In this document: one piece after another, positions 21,790 to 32,985 of the stretch
Layout: the number at the start of each line of letters is the position of its first letter
Position numbering within the stretch: position 1 is the first letter of the stretch
Origin: Portulaca oleracea
Taxonomy: Eukaryota; Streptophyta; Magnoliopsida; Caryophyllales; Portulacaceae
Assembly: GCA_029582165.1 (NCBI GenBank)
Contig: CM055892.1
Location: 4,280,347-4,344,346 of the forward strand
Length of the DNA stretch: 64,000 nucleotides
Direction: 5' to 3'
Notes under the pieces: generated by a model
Told to the model about the DNA's origin: nothing
Databases searched by the model: none
What the model saw: the letters and a program-made list of their open reading frames with translations, nothing else
Translations under genes and position numbers: made by a program

Positions 21790-22139
21790 AAAAAATTACT
21801 CGGAGGTACCCTAACTTTTGGTGAAATGTTTTTCAGGTACCCCAACTTTTCAAAACTCATTTTGAGGTACCCTTAGTTTTTTGGTTAGTAATTATTAGGT
21901 GTTTTTCCGGTCATCAATTTAGTTAAGTGACCGAAATACCCTTGTTCTTCCATTTTTGAAGAAATATCCTTGAAGAAGAAAAATAAGGGTATTTTGGTCA
22001 CTTAATAAAATTGATGGTCGAAAAAGCACTAGATAATTACTAACCCAAAAATTAAGGGTGCCTCAAAATGAGTTTTGAAATGTTAGGGTACCAAAAAATA
22101 GTTTTCCCAAATATTGGGGTACCTCCGAGTAAATTTTTG
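21790..22139. mobile_element. Foldback MULE-type MITE, copy 1
   Basis: About 350 bp, nearly palindromic over its whole length, with ends AAAAAATTACTCGGAGGTACC. It is flanked by a direct repeat AAAGGAAAC (21,781-21,789 and 22,141-22,149). The 9-bp duplication is the Mutator-superfamily size. No coding capacity. A second copy is at 57,798-58,147. Confidence 0.85.
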
Positions 22140-22266
22140 AAAAGGAAACAAAGAAAGAAACAAACATTTCATTCCCACATTCTACACTCATCACTCCAAA
22201 CGTAGCATCCTAAACCCTAACTAAAAATCTAATAGACACTTAGGAGCTACTAGGTCATAACCCAGA

Positions 22267-22278
22267 GCTCTGATACCA
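22267..22278 (-). other. tRNA-iMet primer-binding site
   Basis: Minus-strand TGGTATCAGAGC, the standard plant initiator-tRNA primer site, lies 3 bp inside the LTR end at 22,282. Confidence 0.8.
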
Positions 22279-22886
22279 TTCTGTAACGCCCTGAAAATTC
22301 AATTATAAATTTACAAAGTCTAACGTTGACTAGCTTTAACAGCAGAAGCCTCGTCGTTTTTTTTTTCAACATGGCGCTACTGCCGTAGGAAAAAAGGAAT
22401 ACTAACAATTGCTCGTCAACTTTAAACCAAACTAAACAAACTCAAATCCTGAAATCAAAAACTCAACATAACTAACTTCAAGACTTTTTGAATCGAAACA
22501 CAAGATAATAACAACTATTAAACACACCATCCTCACTTATAATTCTCATTTCTAACATAGAGATCTTCAACTGAAAACAAAACATTTACAAACATGAGGG
22601 GAAACTCCATAATGTCTACCCTTAACAGCCAAAACAAGTTAAAGTTCATTTCAATTCATTTTGGGGGAGGAGGGAACAAGTTAGACAATTTCACAAACCC
22701 TTCACCTTTTCTAGAAGTAAAATCAAATCTTCTCACAACAACCAGAAACCATTGGACTTTCCTCAACCACAACCAATTCGTAATTTTATTATGCGGGCGG
22801 TATGCCAAATCCCTTAGTACAACATATCACTCATTTATCAAACTATATCAGGGCACTCCCTGATCTCTTGGCCCATAACCCTGGGC

Positions 22887-23081
22887 CCATAACCTAGAGA
22901 CCAGGATTTGGTATCCTGCAGGGTTATGGGCCTAGAGATTAGGGAGTGCCCTGATAGAGTTTTGTGATTGTTAAGTGAATTGTGGATGATAACCTAGAGA
23001 CCAGGATTTGGTATCCTGCAGGGTTATGGGCCAAGAGATTAGGGGGTGCCCTGATAGAGTTTTTGTGATTGATAAGTGGAT
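22887..23081 (+). repeat. Two tandem 100-bp units in the inverted LTR pair
   Basis: The units begin ATAACCTAGAGACCAGGATT at 22,989 and 100 bp before. A third copy, displaced by the solo LTR, is at 24,405-24,480. Each unit holds a CAGGAT/ATCCTG hairpin. Confidence 0.8.
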
Positions 23082-24392
23082 TGACAAGGCCGCAAGCGCA
23101 CGGTGTACGGAGTAACACGTCAAGGTCGATCCCACATGGACTCAATTAGCAACACGGTAAACTAGTTTTCTATGTGATTGTTAAGCCAACCGGGTTTTAG
23201 GTTTCGGAAAGGTCTAACAACTAATTAAACTAATAAAGTAGGGAAATCAATCAAAGATTCAATCAAGGGAGAGAGACTTCTAGGGAAATGCTAACCTAGC
23301 AACGAGTTCGATTATTAAAACCTAGCTTACAACAATCATACATTCAAGAATGAATCAAGAACGATAACCATAAGAACTCTACTGCTCTTTCGATGCTAAT
23401 AGAATTACCTTGATTAACCTAAATTACAACTTTCGTATGCTTTTCAAGTTAATCAAAGTTGAAGGTCTCAAATATTTTGGTTATCAAAAGGTTCCCTATA
23501 CTATTCTTTTCTCAAATTTCACAAAATTAGGTAGAAAGGTTGGTAGCCAGATTATCCTAATTCACCTTTCAGGACTTCTGAGGTTAATCTCAAATCATGA
23601 GTATTCGAGCGCTCAAAGAACACACATGAACATGGAAAACACAACCTCCTATTGATTCAAGCAAGAATTCATGTACAAACTAGAAACGTCAATCAAACTA
23701 CATTGTTTCGGGTTGTAAAACCCTAGAATTCAAGAAAACTACTCACTCATTGTCAAAGAAAACATAAAACAAGTTCCAAACATTATAATTGAATCTCAAA
23801 ACAAAGAAGGAAATCGAAAAGAAAGACAAACTACGAATAATACAATCGTCCAGTCTTTCGATCCCGGGGTAGAGCCTTCTTCGCGAGCGTTGATGATTTC
23901 TTCTCGAATCTTGATCTTCGCTTCTCTTGAGATGATTTGATCTTGAATCTTGATGGAGAATTGAGGAGTAGATGGGGATATTAGGGTTTTCTTTCTCTCT
24001 TAACGGTTCTAGAACGAAGGAAGAATGATAGATGAATAAAAAAAAAAACGGTCGTTGCCTATTTTTTCTCATTCGCGAAAATAGAATGACGCGATCCAGT
24101 CGAGCCTGTCACGGGCTGTCCGTGGTGGCCACTGGTCGGCCAGGCTCTGTTCCGTTTGCTCTGAAACTTGTACCACGGTCTGGCATTGACTACTGGACGC
24201 CTGTGGTGTATCTGTTCTTGCCAAGTGTAGAGGAATTATTGGTGTTTTGGCCTCCAATCCACACATATACCAAAAACAACAACACCAAGTGTAATAGGGA
24301 AATTGGGATATAAATCAAGATTTACAATCAAAGTTATCCCTAATTCACTATCAAAATCCCCTAAATACATAGTTAAAAAAAAGCACCTATCA
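23082..24392 (-). mobile_element. Solo LTR, 1.3 kb
   Basis: In minus sense it begins TGATAGGTGC and ends CCTTGTCA. Flanks TGGAT (23,077-23,081) and TGAAT (24,393-24,397) look like a 5-bp duplication with one change. GGGATCGACC near its 3' end is common in Athila-type and related plant LTRs. No primer site or polypurine tract. A structurally similar LTR is at 49,024-50,292. Confidence 0.65.
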
Positions 24393-25055
24393 TGAATTAC
24401 GGGTGATAACCCAGAGACCAGGATTTGGTATCCTGCAGGGTTATGGGCCAAGAGATCAGGGGGTACCCTAATATAGTTTGAAAAATGAGTGATCTGTTGT
24501 ATTAAGGGATTTGGCATCCCGCCCGCATAATAAAATTGCGAATTGGTTGTGGTTGAGGAAAGTCCAATGGTTTCTGGTTGTAGTGAGAGGGTTCGATTTT
24601 ACTTCTAGAAAAGGTTAAGGCTTTGTGAAATTGTCTGACTTGTTCCCTCCCCCAAAATGAATTGAAATGAACTTTAACTTGTTTTGACTGTTATGGGTAG
24701 ACGTTATTAAGTTTCCCCTCATGTTTGTAAATGTTTTGTTTTCAAGTGAAGATCCCTATGCTGGGAACGGGAATTAGAAATGAGGATGGTGTTTTTAGTA
24801 GTTATTATCTATCTTGTGTTTCGATTCAGAAATATTTGAAGTCAGTGATATTGAGTTTTTATTTCAGGATTTGAGTTTGTTTATTTTGGTTTAAAGTTGA
24901 CGAGCAGTTGTTAGTTTTCCTTCTTGCCTTGTATTTCATTGGGGATACGACAGTAGCTCCCAGTTGAAAAAAAAATGACGAGGCTTCCGTTGTTAAAGTT
25001 AGTCAACGTTAGACTTTGACCGTTAAATTTATAATTGAATTTTCAGGGCGTTACA

Positions 25056-25885
25056 CTTTCTCTCCTAATCCTTACACTATTCTTGTCATCACTTTCCTTT
25101 GTCTTTTACTTCCCTAAACCTAAACCCATCTCCTACATAAGCTATATATCCAAAACCAACTCATTCACTCATTCACCCACTACACCATTCTATCCTCCCT
25201 ACTCACTCCTTTTCTCTTCATTCTCTTACATCTCTTCTTTAATCTTCTACTATTCTTATACCCATTCCATTCTCGTCCTAAAACCTTTTCTAAGCCTAAA
25301 CACATATCCATCCAAAACCCCACAAAAAGGCTAAACTTACTACCCAAAAACACCACAAGAACACCCCAAAGACTTCCTTAAAAGCCCACAAAAAGAGCCT
25401 TTTTTCCTACCTTTTCCGGTCTCTTTTCCTACTTCAACTTTGGTTCGATTTAGCATTATCAAAGGGAGTATCCAAGGTTTCAAGGGAGCTACTTCAAGGG
25501 TGAAAAGGAAGGCATTCAAGCAAGGCTAGGCAAGGCTCCTCTTAATATATATATATATATATATATGTACTTTTATTGTTTACTTTTCGTAATGTAAGGT
25601 GTACTTGTACATTTGTAATTATTTCATTCTTTTGCATGTTAATGAAATAATCATGTAAAGTTTCAATCTAATTTCCTTCCAAACTTTATTAAAAGCTCAT
25701 TTTCAAACTTTTAGTAGAGTTTTTCCTTAAGTGAGAGGTGAACTCAAAGGTCTTTACCTTTCAAGTTCATAACATTACCCTCGAATCCACTTCTTGGTTC
25801 GTAGGCGAAGTCTTTCTTGTTTTCTTTTCGGTTTTGTCTTGACTTTTTCCCTAAAAAAGTCGAGTGACGACTCCTTTTCAAACTA
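25056..25885 (+). repeat. Diverged Tat-like LTR fragment (R-U5 part)
   Basis: A pyrimidine-rich stretch after a TATATAT, then AGTAGAGTTTT and TCGAATCCAC, ending in a GAGTGACGACTCC block. This follows the order of the part downstream of the TATA box in the Tat LTR at 18,640-19,200. The 99-codon open frame at its start is low-complexity. Confidence 0.5.
25545..25566. repeat. (AT)11 microsatellite
   Basis: Uninterrupted AT dinucleotides. Confidence 0.95.
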
Positions 25886-26687
25886 AAATCCATCGGGATT
25901 GCCTAAATTGTGTTCAACATGGTTTTACAATGTACTGATGTAACTTTAGGGTGATTTTGTATATTTCTAAATAATGGTTGCATAAATTACTTTCTTCCGA
26001 AGCTAACATCTTGTGAACAAATTGGACTAATCCTAAAGAGTTGGAACAAGTGGATGTTCACTCCTAAACTTTTGTTTAATTATTCATGAGATGCACCAAG
26101 TATAGGGAATGTGATTTACAACTATTATTCATAAAATGTGCACATAATCCCTAAAAAGTTTTTAAAGTAAATCCCAACATAAATCCCCCGTCCCGCGGAC
26201 GTTAGAATTCTGAACGGCGGGAAAAAATGTCCACACCTGACATTGTTCAATTTATTGGAGGAAGTTTGCGATTGGGAAACTTATGTCCTCTTCATTGTCC
26301 TCCTCTCATTCTTTGCTCATCAGTTTAGAACTAATCACATTCATCACACATACATTTACTCTCGAACACAATCAAATGGACTAGCATTTGTGCCCCTCAT
26401 TCACTGCATGGACTGCTATTGAGGTTCTCCTTGTTAGAGACGTGATCGGTCGTGTCCCTTGGAGTTTTGCATGGAGGGCCCTTTCAATGATTTGATCGCT
26501 ACCCCTTGGAGTTCTTCTTAGACGACAGTCTCATCAGCGTTTCGATCATCTCGGGCCTTTAATCAAAGTTTTCGGTAGGTAAGATTGTTTGCCTCTGTAA
26601 TCGGTCTTTTCTGGGTGTTTGGGTAGATTAGGTTTAGTCACAATGGTTGTGACTACTTCTACCCCTAATCATGAGGCCTATATAGGA
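25886..26687. other. Unassigned non-coding stretch
   Basis: No supportable reading frame or repeat structure seen. Confidence 0.5.
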
Positions 26688-27724
26688 TGTAGGACCACCT
26701 AAAACCCAATACTCTCGTGTCACGTTTGTGGCTGCTGCTACCTTCACTATTTTAACCTGGTATTGGCTCCTTTGATCTTGATCTCACTCGGGATTGCTCA
26801 TGGAGGTCCAACTTGGGTCCTTGGATTTTGAAATGCAACTAAAACGCATCCAACTTTGTTCTTCTGGCTTCATTTCCCTTATTTCAACTATAAAACCTAC
26901 AAAACAACCAAAATCATGATAGATAACTAAAATTTAAGGGTAAAAACAAGAAAAGACACTCAATCTAAGGGCATCTAATATGCTCAATTCAAGATCAAAC
27001 AAGTAGTCAATGAATAAAAGAATAGGTTTCATAACTATAAATGTAGGATTTTCTACCTCTTAATCAAAAGATAGACTCAACCCAACAGAATAGTTTTGGG
27101 TCATATGAGAGTTAGATCAACAGAGTGACTTTAGGGTTCAACCTCACTGTGAGAGAATTTCAATAGAGTGATTATAAGTGGTCCGTCTTCAAAAAAATAA
27201 AAAAGGGATATCTCTATTTATAGTGGTGGATGCATAATGTTTTCAAAATCAAAATAAAATAAAAATAATTTCTAAAGATATTGCGAAATTTCTTAAATTT
27301 TTCTTAGTTCTAGCGAAATAAATACCGAATATTATCCATATGAAATTAGGAAAAATATGTGAGAGAGATATATTATTGAAAAGTATAATTTAGTCGGCAT
27401 AATAAAAACATATGTCTGTTCACCTCAGCCGAAAGTTGTGCAGTGTTTGAGGACAAACACTGAGCAGTGTTTCTCGCTAAACATCGTGCAACGTTTCTCA
27501 ACCCGGTGGACCGGCTTACTAGGCCGATCATCTGAGTTGTCACTGCGATTTATTATTTTTGTACCATTTCAGTTTTTTTTTATTCTCATTGCTGCTTTTA
27601 TTTGATTCTTTAATTTTTCATGTTGACCAATTCTGCCAACTTTTTGTCATCTGTTTCGATGAGAGTCCTATTGTACAAAATGTTAGCTAATTACAATTTG
27701 ACTATACAAAATTTAGTGTCTACA
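26688..27724 (-). mobile_element. Solo Tat-like LTR of a third subfamily
   Basis: In minus sense it starts TGTAGACACTAAATTTTG at 27,724, close to the start of the element 3 LTR, and ends at 26,688 with GGTCCTACA. A TATAAATA lies at about 27,220. Upstream of it is a perfect palindrome with CAGTGTTTG/CAAACACTG arms (27,441-27,462). No primer site or polypurine tract adjoins it and no target duplication was recognised. Confidence 0.6.
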
Positions 27725-30300
27725 GAGTGGTATGGTACTCCGAGAAGACAAACTAAACTCCACGTGTCTGGCTTGCCTGGCAACAAACAAAAGACGTGAG
27801 AGGCTTCACAGTTTCATGGTAGAAATCAAATATGAATAATTTGCAACAGCTTAATACCTAACAAGCAATGTTACTACGAAAGAAAGTAGCTTGTTCATAT
27901 AATCAAAGCTCAACTTTAGGCTCAAAGATAGGTTGGAAACACCCTCCAGTAGGCCCAAGGTTGCCAAGCCCAAGCTACTTCTCAACGGGTGAAATTCCCT
28001 CAACAACATTCTCTCTCCTATATATATGTGTCACATTTTCTCTCATTCCACAAGATATGCATTTCAAGATTACCATTCACTTGATTTGATAAGATGTTGA
28101 CTCTTTGAGTTTCGACTAACTTGTCGAGGCTTCCAAGTGTTACCACCCTCACTAACTTGAGTCTCGATAGGGCTCCCCTTGGTTTGTCAATGGGAACCTT
28201 TTTATAGGAAGGAGATGCACCAAGCTAGAAGAGAAGGTGGCTCACGTCGCCGTTGCCGGAACGCATAGGCTCCCAGGCGCCAGCAACAATGTCGAAGCTC
28301 CCAAGCATCGATCTCCTAACATAAGAAGCTCCACTCCAACTGCATTTGTGTTCAAGCATTCAATCCAATCCAAAAACCCAAATCCCAACACTTGCTTGTA
28401 AATCATATCATCACAAATCAGACCCTTCACTAAGGCAAACTCAAAATTTCACTAAAGAGTGACCCAATCGCTTTTAAGCGGAATCGTTTGAATAGAAAGA
28501 AAATGGTTGTTTAAATTTTCATCAATTAGACTTTTCATGTGAGTGGTATCCCAAGGCACCTTTCGTTGGTTTTCACAGCCTTATTATTGCACATACTACA
28601 AAGAATGTTTTTAGAAAATCGTCGAATTATAGGGTTGGGATAATGGTAAGTTGAACTTTAGAAATGTGTAATAAGGTGAACTATTAGATCTTTGGATTTC
28701 AGTGCACTACCATTGAGTCGCTCCAAGTTGAATTATATTTTAGACTACAACAATCCAATACATGATAATTTGGAATACTACAATCCAATATATTATAGTT
28801 TAGAATATTGCAAGTCAAATTTTTTTTTTTAAAACCGGGTAAATTCGACTCGCCTAGTGGGCCCCTATCTTAGGGGTAGCCATCTGCGAACTTAAGAGGC
28901 TGGTACCAAAGTACACATGACAAGTATGACTCATCAACCCCACAATTTTTCCAAACCGGAGATATTTTGGTTCTACTAAGGCTTGAACTTTGGTGGGAAG
29001 TATAGAAGATAGGAGTGATTGTTACTTGACTACCACCTCTTTGGTATTACAAGTCAATATATGATAGTTTGGACTACTACAATCGTATATGTTAAATTTT
29101 GAGATTATTAAAATATAAGTGTCACGTAGGAAAGCAACCTTCCCCCGGTATCACGTAGGAAAATTTAATGATGATACCCTGAAATCAAGGGTTCGATAGT
29201 TAAACTTACGATATAACATATTTCTAAAATTCAGTTTATCATTGTCCAAATTCCTATAATTCAACTTATTACAATCAAATTTTCATTTTTTTTCCCTCCC
29301 AGGTCCTTGACTCCATAAGCCTAAAACTTAGCTTAGCCACTCTGCTTCGTTCTTATTTGAAGTGCTTAAGGTCAGGAGATGACCAATTTCAATTTATTCA
29401 CGAGCCAATAGCTGAAAATTATAGGTGTTTCGTTGCTTGATCCAGTTAGACCGTTGCTTGATCCAGTTAGACCGTGATTCACAAATGGATGTACAGAACT
29501 CACAGTATGGAAATATGCTTCCAGACCTCTGGTTATCCTTTTTTTTTTTTTTTTTGAATTCTTCAAGCCCTTTGGACCCGCATACAACTGCTAACACAAA
29601 TATATTCAAAATTGCCTAAAGAATTTCTCTCTAGTCACCCTTATGTCCAATAACTGTAACTGGCTAAATCAAGACGGTATGATTTTCTTCTTTTTGTTTT
29701 TTGGTTTTCCCCATGCTCTTCACATTGATAACATGGCACATGAATTCACAATAGATTATGAAAGAGGGGTGCAACATCCACATTCAATGATTAGCTAATA
29801 CATACATCTTAATAAGGTTTTAAATTGAAAGTCTTAAGATGTACAGAATCCCTTACTAACACTCATCATTGGTATTTTAAGATGACAGTAAAAAACGTGC
29901 TACATCATACATGTCTGTTACAGTGTACACCTCTTCAGAAACAGTGCAATAGTGATTGACAGACTACAAGGAGATAGGATAGTAAACCATCCTTTGAAGG
30001 AAAAAAGAAAAAAGACAAATGAACCATACAAATATAGCTGCTGACACGTAGACAACTAAAACTCCTTCCTTACAATAAAAAACCGAGACAAAAGAATATC
30101 TGCACATTTTAAGCATTTTTCCAGAATTGTACTGGTACACAACAAAAATAATGAAACCCTAGGTATTAAATTCCCAACTACAAGGTACCTGTAGTAGAAC
30201 AATCATTACCCTACTGAACAATAAAGAATTCACATCAAATTGAACAAAGTAAAGGTGTAGCAAAAATGATTGAAAATGAAATTGGAGGGGGATAAAGAAT
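27725..30300. other. Unassigned stretch downstream of the GAUT gene
   Basis: Short frames here have no recognisable domains. A 21-bp tandem duplication lies at 29,431-29,473, next to T-runs. A segment near 28,830-29,060 looks like generic repeat sequence. I see no gene. Confidence 0.5.
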
Positions 30301-30774
30301 TAACCCGAACTGATCTCTTCCTTACTCCTTATATAGCTCATAAGGAAACAAACCGCAGTGCCGAGTATGGTGTCCAACATAGTCACCTCCACTTGATAAA
30401 CTGAGCTGGTGCAGGTGCAGCTTACAGGCCTCAAAAGGGCATTTTTCCGTCCGTTATTGTAAAATATAAAATATATTCAATAAGACACGTTAACCCCATA
30501 GAATCACCAAATACCATCCTCTCTTTCTCCACCAAAAAGAATTAACAAGCATTGGTTATTTTACAGATTTTGTGAAAATAAATGAATATTTCCTAACTCC
30601 TTGCAAGATGGGCAACCACTGACAAGTATGAACCTCGAATTTCTGACCTTTCACAAAAATTTGGGATGCTCTTCCTCTGACAGGGTTAGGAGAATAGAAC
30701 AATATCATTTTTTTCCCTTCTTGTCCCACCCTTTTCCTTCTCTTTTAGAACACACGTAGGCGGCAGACCAATAA
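30301..30774 (-). other. Probable 3' untranslated region of the GAUT gene
   Basis: Follows the TAG stop. No other frame or repeat is evident, and no canonical AATAAA was found on the coding strand, so the transcript end is unknown. Confidence 0.4.
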
Positions 30775-32926
30775 CTATGACTCCATGATATGGCAATTCC
30801 TAATGAAGTCGTTGGAGTAATTGACGTACTTGGTCCAAAAAGGTCTGAGATGATCAAATCCAATGGGAAGCCAAGGTTTGGCCTGGCCATTGTAGTGAAT
30901 AACAGCAGCATTCTTCACATTCTCGATGTTGGTCTTGTTTTGGTAACCCAAACCAAGCATGTGCCAGGATGGGTCAATCGGCTCAACATGGCCCTTGAAT
31001 GCAATCAACGCAGGAGGCAAGGTACCCAGTTTCCACATTGTCAGGTTTGACTTCAAGTTCTGCATCCACAATCCCCCATATATATCACATTCCATGCAAA
31101 TGTTACAAAGCACAACACAAGCAACTACAATTGAATTACTTAGGAGGAACCACTTGTCCAAAATTTCACGTTAGGCTAGATGAATTTTTCTGTATCATTT
31201 CACATCCTGGGAGTCAACTAGAGCCCTTCAGAGCAATAGCAGTATCCTCGCACAAGAATCAGACTCAACCTAAAATCCATGGATCACTTAAAGAAGGGTA
31301 ACTTAAGTGCTCATTACTTCTAATGTTAGCATATAAATCTGAAGCTCATGGATAGGCAGAAAAGGCATAACTATTAACCATATTGAAAATTTATCACCCT
31401 GTCTAACACACAAAAATATATGAACAAAAATAAAGCTGGCTGCTAGCAAATATAGCCATAACTTTCCTACCCTTACATTTTGGCAAACAGTTTCGGACAC
31501 ATTTTATTCAACAACCCCTCCCTCTCTTTTAAAATTTAAAAAAATAATCCGCCCCAATGGCCAGGAGTTGTAGCAGGTGCTCAAACAAAAGGGTATGAAT
31601 ATACACATAAGGGCTTCAAGTCTGAGCTTAACAGAATCGTTGATTACTTTCTAAAATTTTCCATCATAGTTCCATAAACAATAACGTACAATACAAAAAA
31701 AAAATGTAGTTTCTGAAAAAGGACATAGATTAACCAACTAATAAGTCATTTTACTAATTTTAATAGAAAATTAAATTTTCAAATACATCTCAACTGGTCT
31801 AAACCGGTCTGGGTTGGTCCTGTCCAAATCCTAACTGGGTTGGTCTGGGTTGAGACCAGTTGTTTCCGGTCTGGTCTTTGGTCCAAAGTTTTTGTTATTT
31901 CGGGTTTCGGTCTGGTCTGGGTTGGTCCGGGATTGACCCAATGAACACCCCTAGATGCAGCATCAGCCAGGAGAATCATTTTCATGTTACTGTGACAAAC
32001 AGCAGAGTAACAGCACCACATGATGATTGAATAAGGCGTAATTGAGAAGATAGTTGAAAGCATTACAAATTTACCTCCTTAAGCCAGGAATGGTAAGTAT
32101 CCCTTATATTTGTCTTTCTCCAAGCACGTAGATCAAAAACATTCATCCCATAAGCCCACGCACACTCATCAGGATTCAAACTCTCCGCTACGTGTGGATG
32201 GGAGAAATTAAAGTAAGTCCTGAAACGCTTGGACATGACCCAGTCATCATAACCTCTACAAGTTTCAACAGCTCCATTCACCTTCCCCTTGAGGTCAAGA
32301 TCCCAAAGCGGGGATAGATCACGCTGAATTACCACATCATCATCTAGAAAAATCACCTTGTCCAGGTTTGGAAACAGCTGTTCAAAAGGAAAGAGAAACC
32401 AGGGACTTCATATATGAATGACTTTGATTTATGTATAAAGAAACCAATATCATATAAACAAAATATAGAGATCTCGGGGGATGTAGTGGCAGGGATATGA
32501 GGCACACAGATTAGATTAACATGCAACGTTGCAAGAACACAAACATGAGGCTATGGACATCAGAATCACGAAACCAACTTTTTTAATAGCACCACGATTT
32601 CCAAGAACAGCTTTCTATGCCAGTTGAATGATTCTATATCTTATATTTGATTTAATTAAGCAAAATTCAGCTCATGAACTTATGATGTTCCAATGTCCAT
32701 TGACTTGACAAACCTGGTTAACAGATCATCAAGAACAAAATAGTAATCATGTGAATGGCAAGCAAACAAATAGCTTCCACAACATAAACAAAAGCCACAA
32801 ACGTGTTTAGCTAAAAGCCTACTTCTAAAGTCATGTAAATCCGCTGGCAGAAGCATCAGTGAACAGGAAGAAGGGCAATCTTACACTTTCCACAAAGCAC
32901 GTGCAACTGTGCAAGAACCTCGTTTT

Positions 32927-32985
<59 letters not shown>

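Larger units (their letters stand above)
21075..22281 (-). mobile_element. Gutted chromovirus-like Ty3/gypsy element
   Basis: In minus sense a tRNA-iMet primer site (22,267-22,278) follows an LTR ending GGGCGTTACA at 22,282. At the other end, a purine-rich GAGGGGGTAATGA stretch (about 21,271-21,285) precedes an LTR beginning TGTAAAACCCCG at 21,270. Just inside it the strand reads CGAGGACGAAACTTC, typical of the 3' end of Tekay/Del-type polyproteins. That motif recurs at about 21,356-21,410. Nearly all coding sequence is gone and the LTR is cut by the LINE tail. Confidence 0.65.
22282..25055. repeat. Head-to-head inverted LTR pair with about 600-bp arms
   Basis: The left arm 22,282-22,882 and right arm 24,438-25,055 are reverse complements with scattered differences. 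The outer ends are TGTAACGCCC and GGGCGTTACA. Between them lie two tandem 100-bp units, a solo LTR and a third unit. The ORFs here are incidental. Confidence 0.8.

Noticed and set aside
25035..25334. 99-codon hydrophobic frame
   Set aside because: Lies in pyrimidine-rich LTR sequence and starts within another LTR end.
29425..29619. 64-codon frame near the GAUT 3' side
   Set aside because: Spans a 21-bp duplication and a T-run; no conserved features.
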